This document shows positions 1 to 8,580 of a stretch of DNA of 64,000 nucleotides, in pieces. This DNA comes from Desulfuromonas sp. SDB (GTDB lineage: Bacteria; SDB-A), in contig LKUE01000319.1 in NCBI GenBank assembly GCA_001412365.1, forward strand, positions 4,578 through 68,577. The letters are read 5' to 3'. Every line of letters begins with the position of its first letter. The stretch's first letter is position 1. The position numbers were made by a program, and so were the translations under genes. Below the pieces are notes generated by a model. The model was not told the origin of the DNA. It worked only from the letters and a program-made list of their open reading frames with translations, and made no database searches.

Positions 1-561
1 GAACCCTACCGTTTATTTACCTCCCGTTCAGAATTCCGCTTATTATTGAGAAAGGATAATGCAATTTTTCGAATGCTTCCCCTTGCTGAAAAATATAATT
101 TAATTCCGGAAAGTTTTGTGCAAAAAATTAAAAAATACGAAACTGAAATTGATGATATCCTGAAAGAAATTGAAAACACTAAGGTTAAGCTAAATGAGAA
201 AATTTATAAATCTCCCTTAAAATTAATTAAATCAGGACAGCTGACTGTAGATGAATATTTAACATCCCATCACCCCCATGCTAATTCCAGATATATCCAT
301 GAACGACTGGAAGCGGAGATTATTTATCATGGTTATATAGAAAGACAGATAAATGAAGCTAATCAAATAAAAGCAATGGACAACATAAAAATCCCTTTAA
401 CTTTAGATTATTCAGGAATTGAGACTATTTCCAAGTCTGGCCGCTCAATGTTAGACCAGGTAAAACCTCGCACTATTGCTCAAGCTTCCCGGTTGCCGGA
501 TGTTTCTCCTTCTGATATTAATTATTTATTGATATATCTAAAAAAGAACTATAATGTTTAA
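1..561 (+). CDS. mnmG: tRNA uridine-5-carboxymethylaminomethyl modification enzyme MnmG, 3' part
   Basis: The reading frame is open from base 1 and begins EPYRLFTSRSEFRLLLR, the highly conserved stretch of MnmG (GidA) that precedes its C-terminal helical domain. MnmG with MnmE installs the cmnm5 group on U34 of certain tRNAs, using FAD, NADH and methylene-THF. The visible 186 residues are the C-terminal tRNA/MnmE-binding region, ending in the family-typical helix with LPDVSPSDINYLLIYLKK. The FAD-binding N-terminal two thirds lie outside the window. The TAA stop is followed by a 126-base gap with a promoter for rplM, so mnmG ends the preceding transcription unit. The assignment is firm; only the gene's extent is unknown. 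Confidence 0.93.
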   Translation, partial: EPYRLFTSRSEFRLLLRKDNAIFRMLPLAEKYNLIPESFVQKIKKYETEIDDILKEIENTKVKLNEKIYKSPLKLIKSGQLTVDEYLTSHHPHANSRYIHERLEAEIIYHGYIERQINEANQIKAMDNIKIPLTLDYSGIETISKSGRSMLDQVKPRTIAQASRLPDVSPSDINYLLIYLKKNYNV

Positions 562-610
562 TTTAAAGAAAAATTTACTTGGAAACGGGCAGAAGGGATG
601 TGAAATCCGG

Positions 611-639
611 TTGACAAAATAGTTTAGAATTTGTAGAAT
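611..639 (+). promoter_or_regulatory. Sigma-70-type promoter for the rplM-rpsI operon
   Basis: TTGACA at 611-616 is followed, after exactly 17 bases, by TAGAAT at 634-639. The expected transcript start is near 646, about 40 bases before the rplM ATG, and a TTAGGAG ribosome binding site precedes that ATG. It lies in the only sizeable gap between mnmG and the ribosomal protein genes. The call rests on sequence match only. Confidence 0.7.
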
Positions 640-687
640 TGCCAGTTCCAATTGATTTCAATTTAAATATGAAATTAGGAGATAATT

Positions 688-1116
688 ATGAAAACATACG
701 TGCCTAAGAAAGATGAGATAGAACAGAAGTGGTATCTTGTAGATGCTGAAGGACTTCCTTTAGGAAGACTGTCATCCAAGATTGCTACTTTGTTAAGAGG
801 GAAACATAAACCATATTACACCCCCTTTATGGATACTGGTGATTATGTAATATGTATCAATGCTGAAAAAGTTAAACTGACTGGAGTTAAGTGGGATACC
901 AAGATCTATTGGAGACACTCAGGATATATGGGCGGGATTAAAACTAGAACTGCCCGGGAGATAAAAGAAAAGTATCCCCAGAGAATTGTCGAACATGCAG
1001 TCAAAGGAATGTTGCCTAAGGGACCGTTAGGCAGAAAGATGTTTAAAAAGCTAAAAGTTTATGCCGGTCCCCATCATAATCATAAGTCACAAAAACCTGA
1101 AGTGATTAAAATTTAG
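688..1116 (+). CDS. rplM: 50S ribosomal protein L13
   Basis: L13 is an early-assembly protein of the large ribosomal subunit. The 142-residue product has the family's usual length and its signatures: [17 protein letters not shown] near the N-terminus, [20 protein letters not shown], and [22 protein letters not shown] in the C-terminal half. An AGGAG motif sits at the right distance before the ATG. It is followed after 11 bases by rpsI, the near-universal L13-S9 pair, and is preceded by a clear promoter. Confidence 0.98.
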   Translation: MKTYVPKKDEIEQKWYLVDAEGLPLGRLSSKIATLLRGKHKPYYTPFMDTGDYVICINAEKVKLTGVKWDTKIYWRHSGYMGGIKTRTAREIKEKYPQRIVEHAVKGMLPKGPLGRKMFKKLKVYAGPHHNHKSQKPEVIKI

Positions 1117-1127
1117 GGAGGATTTAA

Positions 1128-1535
1128 TTGGAGAAAAAAGAGTCTGTAAATACAATTTTCATGGGAACTGGCCGTAGAAAAGAATCAGTAGCCAGGGTGA
1201 GATTAGTTCCAGGAGATGGTCATCGAATGATCAATGGAAAAAAATTCTCAGACTATTTCAACCGAAAAAGTTTTTTGATATTAATGGAATCTCCACTTAA
1301 CGTAATGGGCTTATCCGGGAAATTTAATGTGCTGGTAAATGCTAATGGAGGAGGTAAATCCGGACAGGCAGGAGCAGTTAAGCTGGGAATTGCCAGGGCA
1401 TTGATCAAAGCATTCCCCGACCGTAAAGGTGAATTGAAAAAGCTGGGATTCCTGACCAGGGATGCAAGGGTGGTTGAACGTAAAAAATACGGAAGACCCA
1501 AAGCCCGTAAGAGATTCCAGTTTTCAAAACGTTAA
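1128..1535 (+). CDS. rpsI: 30S ribosomal protein S9
   Basis: S9 is a small-subunit protein whose basic C-terminal tail reaches the P-site tRNA. The product shows [14 protein letters not shown], the central [19 protein letters not shown] segment and the C-terminal [16 protein letters not shown], whose last residues KR match the family tail. The start chosen is TTG at 1128, because AGGGAGG ends six bases upstream. An ATG at 1161 would give a product beginning right at GTGRRK, which is unusually short for S9. It follows rplM in the same transcript. Confidence 0.97.
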   Translation: MEKKESVNTIFMGTGRRKESVARVRLVPGDGHRMINGKKFSDYFNRKSFLILMESPLNVMGLSGKFNVLVNANGGGKSGQAGAVKLGIARALIKAFPDRKGELKKLGFLTRDARVVERKKYGRPKARKRFQFSKR

Positions 1536-1637
1536 TAATTTTCAATTTATAAAATCATCACATAACTGGAGCTGGATTGGGTCCCTTCGGGGTTGTCCGG
1601 TGCGGAAGGTTATGGTTGACTAACCCAAGGAGGACAA
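1536..1637 (+). promoter_or_regulatory. Structured 5' leader of rpsB (candidate autoregulatory element)
   Basis: This 102-base gap can fold into a compact structure. CATAAC (1561-1566) pairs with GTTATG (1609-1614), enclosing a CCC-TTCG-GGG hairpin (1583-1592) and a TCCG-GTG-CGGA hairpin (1596-1606). GGTT-GACT-AACC (1614-1625) could form next, and TTGGGT (1577-1582) is complementary to ACCCAA (1623-1628), which directly touches the AAGGAGG ribosome binding site of rpsB. Some of these pairings exclude one another, as expected for a switch. Leaders before rpsB that bind S2 are known in other bacteria; whether this is a homologue or an independent element is an inference. Confidence 0.5.
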
Positions 1638-2408
1638 ATGTTGAACATTGAAGTAACCGAATTGCTAAAGGCGGGTACTCATTTCGGTCATAAAACTGAC
1701 CGGTGGAATCCAAAGATGAAGCCCTACATTTTTGGTTCCCGTCAAGGGACTCATATCATCAATATCCGTAAAACCATTTCTCAGCTGGAGGATGCCTGCA
1801 ATGTAATGTCTAAAATTTCCGCCCAGGGTAACTATATTTTATATGTGGGCACCAAAAGACAAGCTCGTCCTATTGTCACTGCTGAAGCGGAAAGAGCAGG
1901 AGTATTTTTTGTAACCGAGAGATGGTTGGGAGGCACCTTAACTAATTTCAGAACCATTCGCAATAGCGTTAACAAACTTAAAGAACTGGAAAAATTGCTG
2001 CACGAGAGAGACTCGGAAAATTTGACCAAAAAAGAAATTCTGCGCATGGAAAAAAGAAGAGATAAATTGGAAAGATATTTGGGAGGAATAAAGGAAATGG
2101 ATCAATTACCTTCCGTTATCTTTGTGGTAGATGCTAAACATGAACAAATTGCGGTTCACGAAGCAAACATTTTGAAAATTCCAGTGGTGGCAATGGTGGA
2201 TACCAATACCGATCCTGATCCAGTGGATTATGTGATCCCATCCAATGATGATGCGATGAGATCAATATCCTTGATTATTTCATACTTAACTGATGCCATT
2301 ATATTGGGACAGTCTAAGAAAAAAGAAGAGCAGCTACCTCCTGAAGAAATAACACCGGGAATAGATGAAAAGGTAGCTGAAGAAATGGAATTAGAACAGC
2401 CTAAGTGA
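1638..2408 (+). CDS. rpsB: 30S ribosomal protein S2
   Basis: S2 bridges the head and body of the small subunit and is needed for S1 docking. The 256-residue protein carries the family motifs AGTHFGHKTDRWNPKMKPYI, IINIRKT, VGTKRQ, ERWLGGTLTNF and VVDTNTDPDPVDYVIPSNDDA (last one slightly varied, with MVDTNTDP). The acidic, Lys/Glu-rich tail after residue 225 is variable in the family. AAGGAGG lies just before the ATG. It is followed after 51 bases by tsf, the classic rpsB-tsf-pyrH-frr order. Confidence 0.98.
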   Translation: MLNIEVTELLKAGTHFGHKTDRWNPKMKPYIFGSRQGTHIINIRKTISQLEDACNVMSKISAQGNYILYVGTKRQARPIVTAEAERAGVFFVTERWLGGTLTNFRTIRNSVNKLKELEKLLHERDSENLTKKEILRMEKRRDKLERYLGGIKEMDQLPSVIFVVDAKHEQIAVHEANILKIPVVAMVDTNTDPDPVDYVIPSNDDAMRSISLIISYLTDAIILGQSKKKEEQLPPEEITPGIDEKVAEEMELEQPK

Positions 2409-2459
2409 TTTTCAAATAAAATGAAAATCTGTTCCCTTTTTGTCAAATAAGGAGGATTA

Positions 2460-3065
2460 ATGTCTATATCTAAACAGGATATGCTTAAATTAGTTAAGGA
2501 GTTGAGAGCAAGAACTGATGCAGGGGTAAAGGAATGCAAAGCCGTACTTACTGAAACCGGCGGAGATATTGAAAAAGCGGTAACCATATTAAGGGAGAAA
2601 GGCATTGCCAAAGCAGATAGCCGATCGGGTAGATCTACCAAGGAAGGTGTAATCGGCTGTTACCTGCACCGTGAAAAAATTGCCGGATTAGTTGAATTAA
2701 CTTGTGAAACTGATTTTGTCGCCCGTACTGATTTGTTTAAAAATTTAGCTAAAGAATTAGCAATTCAAGTGGTAACTTCATCCCCCCAGACAATCAGCAG
2801 GGAGGAATTATCTCCTGAATACATTGAACAGGAAAGAGCTATTTTTAAAAAATTAGAAAAAGAATCGGGAAAACCTGATAAAATTATTGATAAAATTGTT
2901 GAGGGGAAATTGGAAAAATTATATCGTGAAGTTTGCTTACTGGAACAGGATTATTACAAAGATGACTCCAAAACAGTTGACCAGATGGTTAAAGAGGCAA
3001 TTGCTAAATTAGGAGAAAATATCGAAGTTAAAAGAATCTTCAGAATGCAAGTCGGAGAAAGCTAA
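2460..3065 (+). CDS. tsf: Translation elongation factor Ts
   Basis: EF-Ts recycles EF-Tu by exchanging GDP for GTP. The N-terminal UBA-like domain shows LRARTDAGVKECKAVL and GGDIEKAVTILREKG, and the core shows the EF-Tu-contacting ETDFVARTDLFKNLA. At 201 residues it is the short form, with a single core subdomain, rather than the roughly 280-residue enterobacterial form. A GGAGG lies seven bases before the ATG. It sits between rpsB and pyrH in the expected order. Confidence 0.97.
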   Translation: MSISKQDMLKLVKELRARTDAGVKECKAVLTETGGDIEKAVTILREKGIAKADSRSGRSTKEGVIGCYLHREKIAGLVELTCETDFVARTDLFKNLAKELAIQVVTSSPQTISREELSPEYIEQERAIFKKLEKESGKPDKIIDKIVEGKLEKLYREVCLLEQDYYKDDSKTVDQMVKEAIAKLGENIEVKRIFRMQVGES

Positions 3066-3079
3066 GCTGGAGATGTCCG

Positions 3080-3787
3080 GTGATTAAGTATCGGAGAATT
3101 TTACTAAAATTAAGCGGGGAAGCAATTGGAGAAAGGGGCAAAGGAGTATCCACCGAGCGGATTGCCTATATTTCTGATGAGATTGCTCAAGTTGCCAGAC
3201 AGGGAGTTTCCATCGGATTGGTAATTGGTGCTGGAAATATATTCCGGGGACAGAAAATAATTGAGGAACTGAAAATTGAGAGAGTGGTGGCAGATCAGGT
3301 AGGAATGCTTTCTACCATGATAAATGCCCTGGTGTTTCAGGAAGTGTTGAATTCCAAGAAAATTCCCACCAAAATTTTGTCTGCTCTTGATGTTCCCCAG
3401 TTGGCGGAAGTATATACTCCTCAAAAAGCCTGGCACTACATGGACCGGGGGAGATGTGTGATTTTTGCAGGAGGCACGGGGAATCCCTTTTTTACCACGG
3501 ATACCGCTGCCGCGCTTAGGGCTGCAGAAATCAAAGCGGAAGTATTGATCAAATCAACTAAAGTGGACGGAGTATACGACAAAGATCCGGAAAAGTATCC
3601 GGAGGCTAAAATATTTAATGAGCTTTCCTACCTTCAGGTTCTAAATTTGAGGTTACAGGTAATGGATGCTACTGCAATATCATTATGTCAGGAAAATAAC
3701 ATTCCAATTTTAGTGCATAATATTTTTAAGCCAGGTAATTTAATGGATGTAATAACAGAAGATAATATTGGTACTATCATTAAATAG
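3080..3787 (+). CDS. pyrH: UMP kinase
   Basis: This bacterial-type UMP kinase phosphorylates UMP to UDP for RNA, DNA and sugar-nucleotide synthesis. The amino-acid-kinase fold is evident from RILLKLSGEAIG at the N-terminus, VIGAGNIFRG, MLSTMINAL, FAGGTGNPFFTTDTAAALRA and STKVDGVYDKDP. The 235-residue length is typical. The start is a GTG at 3080, 15 bases after the tsf stop, with GGAG eight bases upstream; an overlapping ATG at 3073 leads to a stop at once. It is part of the tsf-pyrH-frr operon. Confidence 0.97.
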   Translation: MIKYRRILLKLSGEAIGERGKGVSTERIAYISDEIAQVARQGVSIGLVIGAGNIFRGQKIIEELKIERVVADQVGMLSTMINALVFQEVLNSKKIPTKILSALDVPQLAEVYTPQKAWHYMDRGRCVIFAGGTGNPFFTTDTAAALRAAEIKAEVLIKSTKVDGVYDKDPEKYPEAKIFNELSYLQVLNLRLQVMDATAISLCQENNIPILVHNIFKPGNLMDVITEDNIGTIIK

Positions 3788-3797
3788 GAGGTTGGAA

Positions 3798-4361
3798 ATG
3801 ATTGACCTTCAAAAAATTTATCAGGAAGAAAAACTGAAAATGAGTAAAACCCTTGAACATCTGAAAATGCAGATGTCCAAAGTTCATACGGGAAGAGCAG
3901 TTCCATCGCTTTTGGATGGAGTCGTAGTGAACTATTATGGGACCAATACTGCTTTAAAGCAGCTGTGCAATATTGCCATCCCTGATCCCAGAACCATGGT
4001 TCTTCATCCGTATGATAAAAATTCTCTTACCGAGATTGAAAAAGCTATTGCTGCATCAAATTTAGGGGTTAATCCTCAAAATGACGGAAAAGTAATAAGG
4101 CTGAATTTTCCCATGCTGTCAGAAGAAAGAAGAGAGGAATCGGTAAAACTGGTGAAAAAACTGGGAGAAGATGCAAAGACGTCAATCCGCAATGTACGTC
4201 ATCTATTTATAAATGACATTAAAAAAAGAGAAAAAGATGGAGATATCTCTGAAGATGAGATGTACAGGGCACAAGATCAAATTCAAGAAGTTACCGATAA
4301 ATTTGTAGAAGAAATTGATGAGATTGTAAAAAACAAGGAAGAAGAAGTAAGAACAGTTTAA
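3798..4361 (+). CDS. frr: Ribosome recycling factor
   Basis: RRF, with EF-G, splits the post-termination ribosome. The 187-residue product shows the typical KVHTGRAVPSLLDGVVVNYYG, the IPDPRTMVLHPYDK segment and the long helical arm with RREESVKLVKKLGEDAKTSIRNVR (domain I three-helix bundle). I place the start at the ATG at 3798, preceded by TAGGAGG at the right distance. The frame is open upstream from 3768, but that would overlap pyrH. It is 10 bases downstream of pyrH and its stop abuts uppS. Confidence 0.97.
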   Translation: MIDLQKIYQEEKLKMSKTLEHLKMQMSKVHTGRAVPSLLDGVVVNYYGTNTALKQLCNIAIPDPRTMVLHPYDKNSLTEIEKAIAASNLGVNPQNDGKVIRLNFPMLSEERREESVKLVKKLGEDAKTSIRNVRHLFINDIKKREKDGDISEDEMYRAQDQIQEVTDKFVEEIDEIVKNKEEEVRTV

Positions 4362-5084
4362 ATGGCTGAACAGCAATCATATAAGTTGCCTGATAAATTA
4401 CCCGGACATGTGGGGATAATTATGGATGGAAACGGGCGATGGGCTAAAAATAAAGGGTTGCCCAGAACTGCAGGCCATAAAGCGGGAGTTGATGCCGCCA
4501 GAGAAATTGTTAGGTTTTCCGGTGATATTGGGCTGGAACACCTTACTCTCTACGCTTTTTCCACAGAGAATTGGAGAAGACCCCCTAAAGAAATTAATTT
4601 TTTAATGAGGTTAATGAAAAGATTGTTGAGGGATGAAGTTGAGGATTTAATTAAAAACAATGTCAAATTAAGAGTGATCGGTAATTTTAAAAATATGGGC
4701 AAAGATATGGTTGATGAAATAAATCGGGCTATTGATTTAACCAAAAACGTCACCGGACTTAATTTGAATCTGGCTCTTTCCTACGGGGGAAGAGATGAAA
4801 TAATCATGGCGGTTAATAAAATAATTGAACAAGTTAAAAAAGGTGAACACCCTGAAATTAATGAGGAAAGTTTTAAACATTATCTTTTCACGGAAGGTTT
4901 ACCTGATCCTGATTTGATTATCAGAACCAGCGGAGAAATGAGGGTATCAAATTTTCTGATATACCAAGGGGCTTATGCTGAATACTACGTCACTGATATA
5001 TTTTGGCCAAATTTTTCACCAGAGGAATTTGTTAAAGCTCTAAATGAATATGCTCACAGAACCAGAAGATTTGGAAAGGTATGA
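4362..5084 (+). CDS. uppS: Isoprenyl transferase (undecaprenyl diphosphate synthase)
   Basis: This cis-prenyltransferase extends farnesyl diphosphate with IPP to the C55 lipid carrier used for peptidoglycan and LPS O-chains. Motifs in order are GIIMDGNGRWAKNKGLPR with the catalytic Asp, GHKAGVD, LTLYAFSTENWRRP, LNLALSYGGRDEI, and the C-terminal LPDPDLIIRTSGEMRVSNFL. The last normally reads GExRLSNFL, so this site is standard apart from V for L. It begins immediately after the frr stop and overlaps cdsA by four bases, indicating translational coupling. Confidence 0.97.
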   Translation: MAEQQSYKLPDKLPGHVGIIMDGNGRWAKNKGLPRTAGHKAGVDAAREIVRFSGDIGLEHLTLYAFSTENWRRPPKEINFLMRLMKRLLRDEVEDLIKNNVKLRVIGNFKNMGKDMVDEINRAIDLTKNVTGLNLNLALSYGGRDEIIMAVNKIIEQVKKGEHPEINEESFKHYLFTEGLPDPDLIIRTSGEMRVSNFLIYQGAYAEYYVTDIFWPNFSPEEFVKALNEYAHRTRRFGKV

Positions 5085-5959
5085 ACTCTTCAGGTAAGAG
5101 ACTCAGTAATTTAATAATCCGATTGTTGGTTTCAGCAATTTTCATTCCCATTATCTTTTTGTTTATCATGGGAGGAGAGCTGTGGTTTTTCATCCCGCTT
5201 CTGCTGGTGGCTTTAATTGCCAGTATGGAAGCATTTAGCATCGCCAACCGAGCTTTTAATTTACCCCACCATTGGAAAATTAAAATCAGATATACAGTTG
5301 TGGTTATTTCGGTTTATCTTCTGCTGGTAAAAATTTATACTGATATTATCCCGGGAAGTTTAATATCCTTGTTTTTTATGGTTTATTTGATCATAGAGAT
5401 AGTCGGTTCCTCCCCTCAGGATTTTCTTAAACGCATATGCTCAGTTATTATTCCGGTTATTTATGTGGTTTGGGGATTTTCTTATTTAATTCTGCTCCGG
5501 CAGTTATTCGGATTTTCTGTTTTCCATCCCTACAGTTTAGGAGCATATTTGGTGGCTATGGTGTTTACGGTAGCCTGGATGTCAGATAGTTTTGGAATGC
5601 TCATTGGTTCTTTTTTAGGTAAGCATCCTCTAATCCCTTCAATTAGCCCCCACAAGACGGTGGAAGGTTCCATCGGCTGCATTTTAGGCGCGGTAACCGG
5701 GGCAATAGCAATTAAATTTATTCAGATTATATTCAGCCCGGAACTCACTCTTCCCTGGATATTTATTTTATTGGCGGGTATAGTCTGCGGGTTTACTTCT
5801 CAATTTGGAGATCTTATCGAATCAGCTATGAAAAGAGATGCAAATTTAGGAGAATCTTCAGAAATTGTGCCGGGTCACGGAGGTATATTAGATAAATTTG
5901 ACAGCGTAGTTTTCACTGCTATTAGCATTTATTATCTGTTCTACTTTCTGGTAGGTTGA
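5081..5959 (+). CDS. cdsA: Phosphatidate cytidylyltransferase
   Basis: CdsA makes CDP-diacylglycerol from phosphatidate and CTP, the branch point of phospholipid synthesis. The 292-residue protein is almost wholly membrane-embedded, with about eight hydrophobic segments. The CDS signature sits at the C-terminus as QFGDLIESAMKRDANLGE followed by PGHGGILDKFDSVVF. SDSFGMLIGSFLGKHPL and SPHKTVEGSIGG-like residues (SPHKTVEGSIGC) in the middle are also family hallmarks. It is coupled to uppS upstream by an ATGA overlap, and dxr follows after one base. Confidence 0.96.
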   Translation: MNSSGKRLSNLIIRLLVSAIFIPIIFLFIMGGELWFFIPLLLVALIASMEAFSIANRAFNLPHHWKIKIRYTVVVISVYLLLVKIYTDIIPGSLISLFFMVYLIIEIVGSSPQDFLKRICSVIIPVIYVVWGFSYLILLRQLFGFSVFHPYSLGAYLVAMVFTVAWMSDSFGMLIGSFLGKHPLIPSISPHKTVEGSIGCILGAVTGAIAIKFIQIIFSPELTLPWIFILLAGIVCGFTSQFGDLIESAMKRDANLGESSEIVPGHGGILDKFDSVVFTAISIYYLFYFLVG

Positions 5960-5960
5960 T

Positions 5961-7109
5961 ATGAAAAAGAAAGTAGTAGTATTGGGAGCCACCGGTTCAA
6001 TCGGTCAATCAACTCTTCAGGTAATTGAAAAATTTTCCAGTCAATTTCAAATTCTGGCGATAACCGCTCATTGTCAAGGCGATCAATTAATTGAACTGGC
6101 TGAAAAGTATTCTGTTCCTGAAATAATTTTGACTGATGAGCAGAGGGGAAGAGAATTTAAACATAAAATACCCCCTGCTCTAAAATTCAGTTATGGACAA
6201 TCTGCAGTATTGGAAGTGGTGCAGAGAAAAGAAGTAAATATAGTGGTGAATGGGATTGTAGGCAGCGCGGGGTATTTTCCCACCAAACATTCCCTGTTGG
6301 CAGGGAAAAGAGTTGCTTTAGCCAACAAGGAAACCATGGTTGCTTACGGGGAAATAATAAACGAAATAATTGAAAAAGGGTCGGGAGAAATTATACCTGT
6401 GGACAGTGAGCATGGTGCAATCTGGCAGCTGCTGAGAAATCGGAATCCTCAGGAAGTGGAGAATCTGATTCTCACCGCTTCGGGTGGAGCGTTAAGAGAT
6501 CATCCTCATCCCCACGGCGCTAGCTTAGAAGAGGTGTTAAAACATCCCACCTGGAACATGGGAAAAAAAATAACAGTTGATTCAGCAACTTTAGCTAACA
6601 AAGGATTGGAAGTGATTGAGGCGAGCAGGTTGTTTAAAATCTCCTGGAAAAAAATTAAAGTACTGATCCATCCCACTTCCATAGTTCATTCCATGGTGGA
6701 ATTAGTTGACGGTTCGATATTGGCTCAATTAGCTGAACCGGATATGAAATTGCCTATACAGTATTCACTGTCCTATCCCCAGCGGTTACCTGGTACAATA
6801 CCTTTGCTGGATTTAGTTACCCGGGGTCCTTTAGAATTTAGACATCCTGATCACAAACGTTTTCCTGCCCTGAAATTGGCTTACCGTGCACTGGAACAGG
6901 GGGGTAGCTATCCCTGCGTGTATAATGCTGCCAATGAACAGGCAGTGGAGATGTTTATTCAAGGAAAAATTGGATTTATGGATATATCTGCAATCATTGA
7001 GAAAACTATGGATAATCATGAAAATGGCTCAGGGAAAGATGAGCTATTTCTTCAAAGTGCGGATGGGTGGGCTAGAAATTTAGCCAAAGAAATAGCGAGG
7101 AGCAGGTAA
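5961..7109 (+). CDS. dxr: 1-deoxy-D-xylulose 5-phosphate reductoisomerase
   Basis: Dxr converts DXP to MEP using NADPH, the committed step of the MEP isoprenoid pathway; ispH for the last step lies at the other end of the window. VVLGATGSIGQSTLQVIEKF is the NADPH site, ALANKETMVAYGEII and VDSEHGAIWQ bear metal and substrate ligands, and ASGGALRDHP plus HPTWNMGKKITVDSATLANK are catalytic-domain signatures. The 382-residue length is normal. It overlaps the next gene by one base (TAATG). Confidence 0.97.
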   Translation: MKKKVVVLGATGSIGQSTLQVIEKFSSQFQILAITAHCQGDQLIELAEKYSVPEIILTDEQRGREFKHKIPPALKFSYGQSAVLEVVQRKEVNIVVNGIVGSAGYFPTKHSLLAGKRVALANKETMVAYGEIINEIIEKGSGEIIPVDSEHGAIWQLLRNRNPQEVENLILTASGGALRDHPHPHGASLEEVLKHPTWNMGKKITVDSATLANKGLEVIEASRLFKISWKKIKVLIHPTSIVHSMVELVDGSILAQLAEPDMKLPIQYSLSYPQRLPGTIPLLDLVTRGPLEFRHPDHKRFPALKLAYRALEQGGSYPCVYNAANEQAVEMFIQGKIGFMDISAIIEKTMDNHENGSGKDELFLQSADGWARNLAKEIARSR

Positions 7110-8566
7110 TGGGAATTATTGCGGCAGTTGTGCTTCTGGGCATATTAATTTTAGTACACGAATTAGGACATTTTGCCGCCGCCAGATTATTCAAGGTCTC
7201 CGTCCCCAAGTTTTCCATTGGCTTTGGTCCCCGCTTAACCGGATTTAAAGCCAAAGGAACTGATTTTGCAATTTCCGCAGTCCCCCTGGGAGGTTATATC
7301 AAGATGAAAGGGGAAATGGAGATCAATGACCGGGAAAAATCGGAACAGCGAGATTATGAGCAAGATGATTTTAGAAGTAAGGCACTGTGGAAAAAAGCTA
7401 TTATTGTAATTTCTGGACCACTGGCTAATATACTGTTTGCCTGGTTGTTTATTTTCACTGCCGATGTAGTGATGAGACAGGAATATATTCCTACCACAGA
7501 AATTGGACGGGTAATTCCGGGATCATCTGCGGATATTGCCGGATTGAGGTCAGGGGATGAAATAATTGAAATTGATGGAGTGGCGGTTAGGGAATGGTTT
7601 GACGTGGAAACTGAACTGTGGTCTAAAACTTCAGATAGTGTAGCTATCTTAAAAATCAGCTCAACTCCCTGTGTAGAAACCAGTTTAGTGGTAATACCTC
7701 CTGATTCTTCTGATTCCTTTTACCGTGGTCTTTCTCCTATGATTGCTCCGGTAGTGGGCAAGGTGTTTGGAGATCCTGCGATCCAGGCTGGATTGAAGGT
7801 AAAAGACGAGATTGTGTGGTTTATTCCGGTTACCAGTCAGTTGGGTGAACTGGTTGATCAATCTCCCACTTTCTTTGAAGACAGTGTCAACTTCTACGGA
7901 ATAGAGGTGATGATGCTGGATACGGTCAGTTTCAACTACTTTCCTCTTGACTCAGAGTATGTTGACAATGTAAATCTGATCCCCGCATGTAAAGTAGAGT
8001 ACTGGTATGACATTGGAACACTGATCAGTGCTCAACAGGTGGATAGTTTTAAACTGGTGGTAAACCGGGAAGACCACTTTAAACTGATAACCGTAAATTC
8101 TGTACAAAATATTGAAAACCGAAAGGTCATCGGCATAATGTTTGAATTGCCCTCCCGGGCTATGTCTATTCCCCAGGCGTTTAAGGTCTCCGTACAACAG
8201 TTGAAATTAATTTTTTATCTCATATTCAAACTGCCCCAGATGATAATTACCAAGCAAATTTCCATAAGAGAATCAGTGGGAGGTCCCATAAGAATATTTC
8301 AGGAAACTTCTAAAGCAGCCAGAATGGGGTGGGATACTTTATTATTTATTGCTGGATTCATCTCTTTGAACCTGGGCTTTTTCAATTTATTCCCTGTGAT
8401 GCCCTTAGACGGGGGACATCTGCTGATATATGTAATTGAAGGGGTGATCCGCAGACCAGTTCCTGCAAAAATTATCAGAGGATTCCAGGTTTTTGGAATG
8501 AGTTTGCTGTTGGTCTTAATTGTTTTGGTCACTGCCAATGATCTGGTAAATGTATTGTTTAAATAA
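7109..8566 (+). CDS. rseP: Site-2 membrane zinc metalloprotease RseP
   Basis: RseP-type proteases cut transmembrane segments of anti-sigma factors and cleared signal peptides. The first membrane helix contains the zinc motif LVHELGHFAAA. A GYIKMKGE substrate-gate segment follows, then a PDZ domain with AGLRSGDEIIEIDGV around residue 145. The second half of the active site is NLFPVMPLDGGHLL in the third helix. The protein is 485 residues, longer than many orthologues because of a region between about residues 190 and 350 that may hold a second degenerate PDZ domain. It sits in the usual dxr-rseP position. Confidence 0.95.
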   Translation: MGIIAAVVLLGILILVHELGHFAAARLFKVSVPKFSIGFGPRLTGFKAKGTDFAISAVPLGGYIKMKGEMEINDREKSEQRDYEQDDFRSKALWKKAIIVISGPLANILFAWLFIFTADVVMRQEYIPTTEIGRVIPGSSADIAGLRSGDEIIEIDGVAVREWFDVETELWSKTSDSVAILKISSTPCVETSLVVIPPDSSDSFYRGLSPMIAPVVGKVFGDPAIQAGLKVKDEIVWFIPVTSQLGELVDQSPTFFEDSVNFYGIEVMMLDTVSFNYFPLDSEYVDNVNLIPACKVEYWYDIGTLISAQQVDSFKLVVNREDHFKLITVNSVQNIENRKVIGIMFELPSRAMSIPQAFKVSVQQLKLIFYLIFKLPQMIITKQISIRESVGGPIRIFQETSKAARMGWDTLLFIAGFISLNLGFFNLFPVMPLDGGHLLIYVIEGVIRRPVPAKIIRGFQVFGMSLLLVLIVLVTANDLVNVLFK

Positions 8567-8580
8567 TCTATGATGATTAG

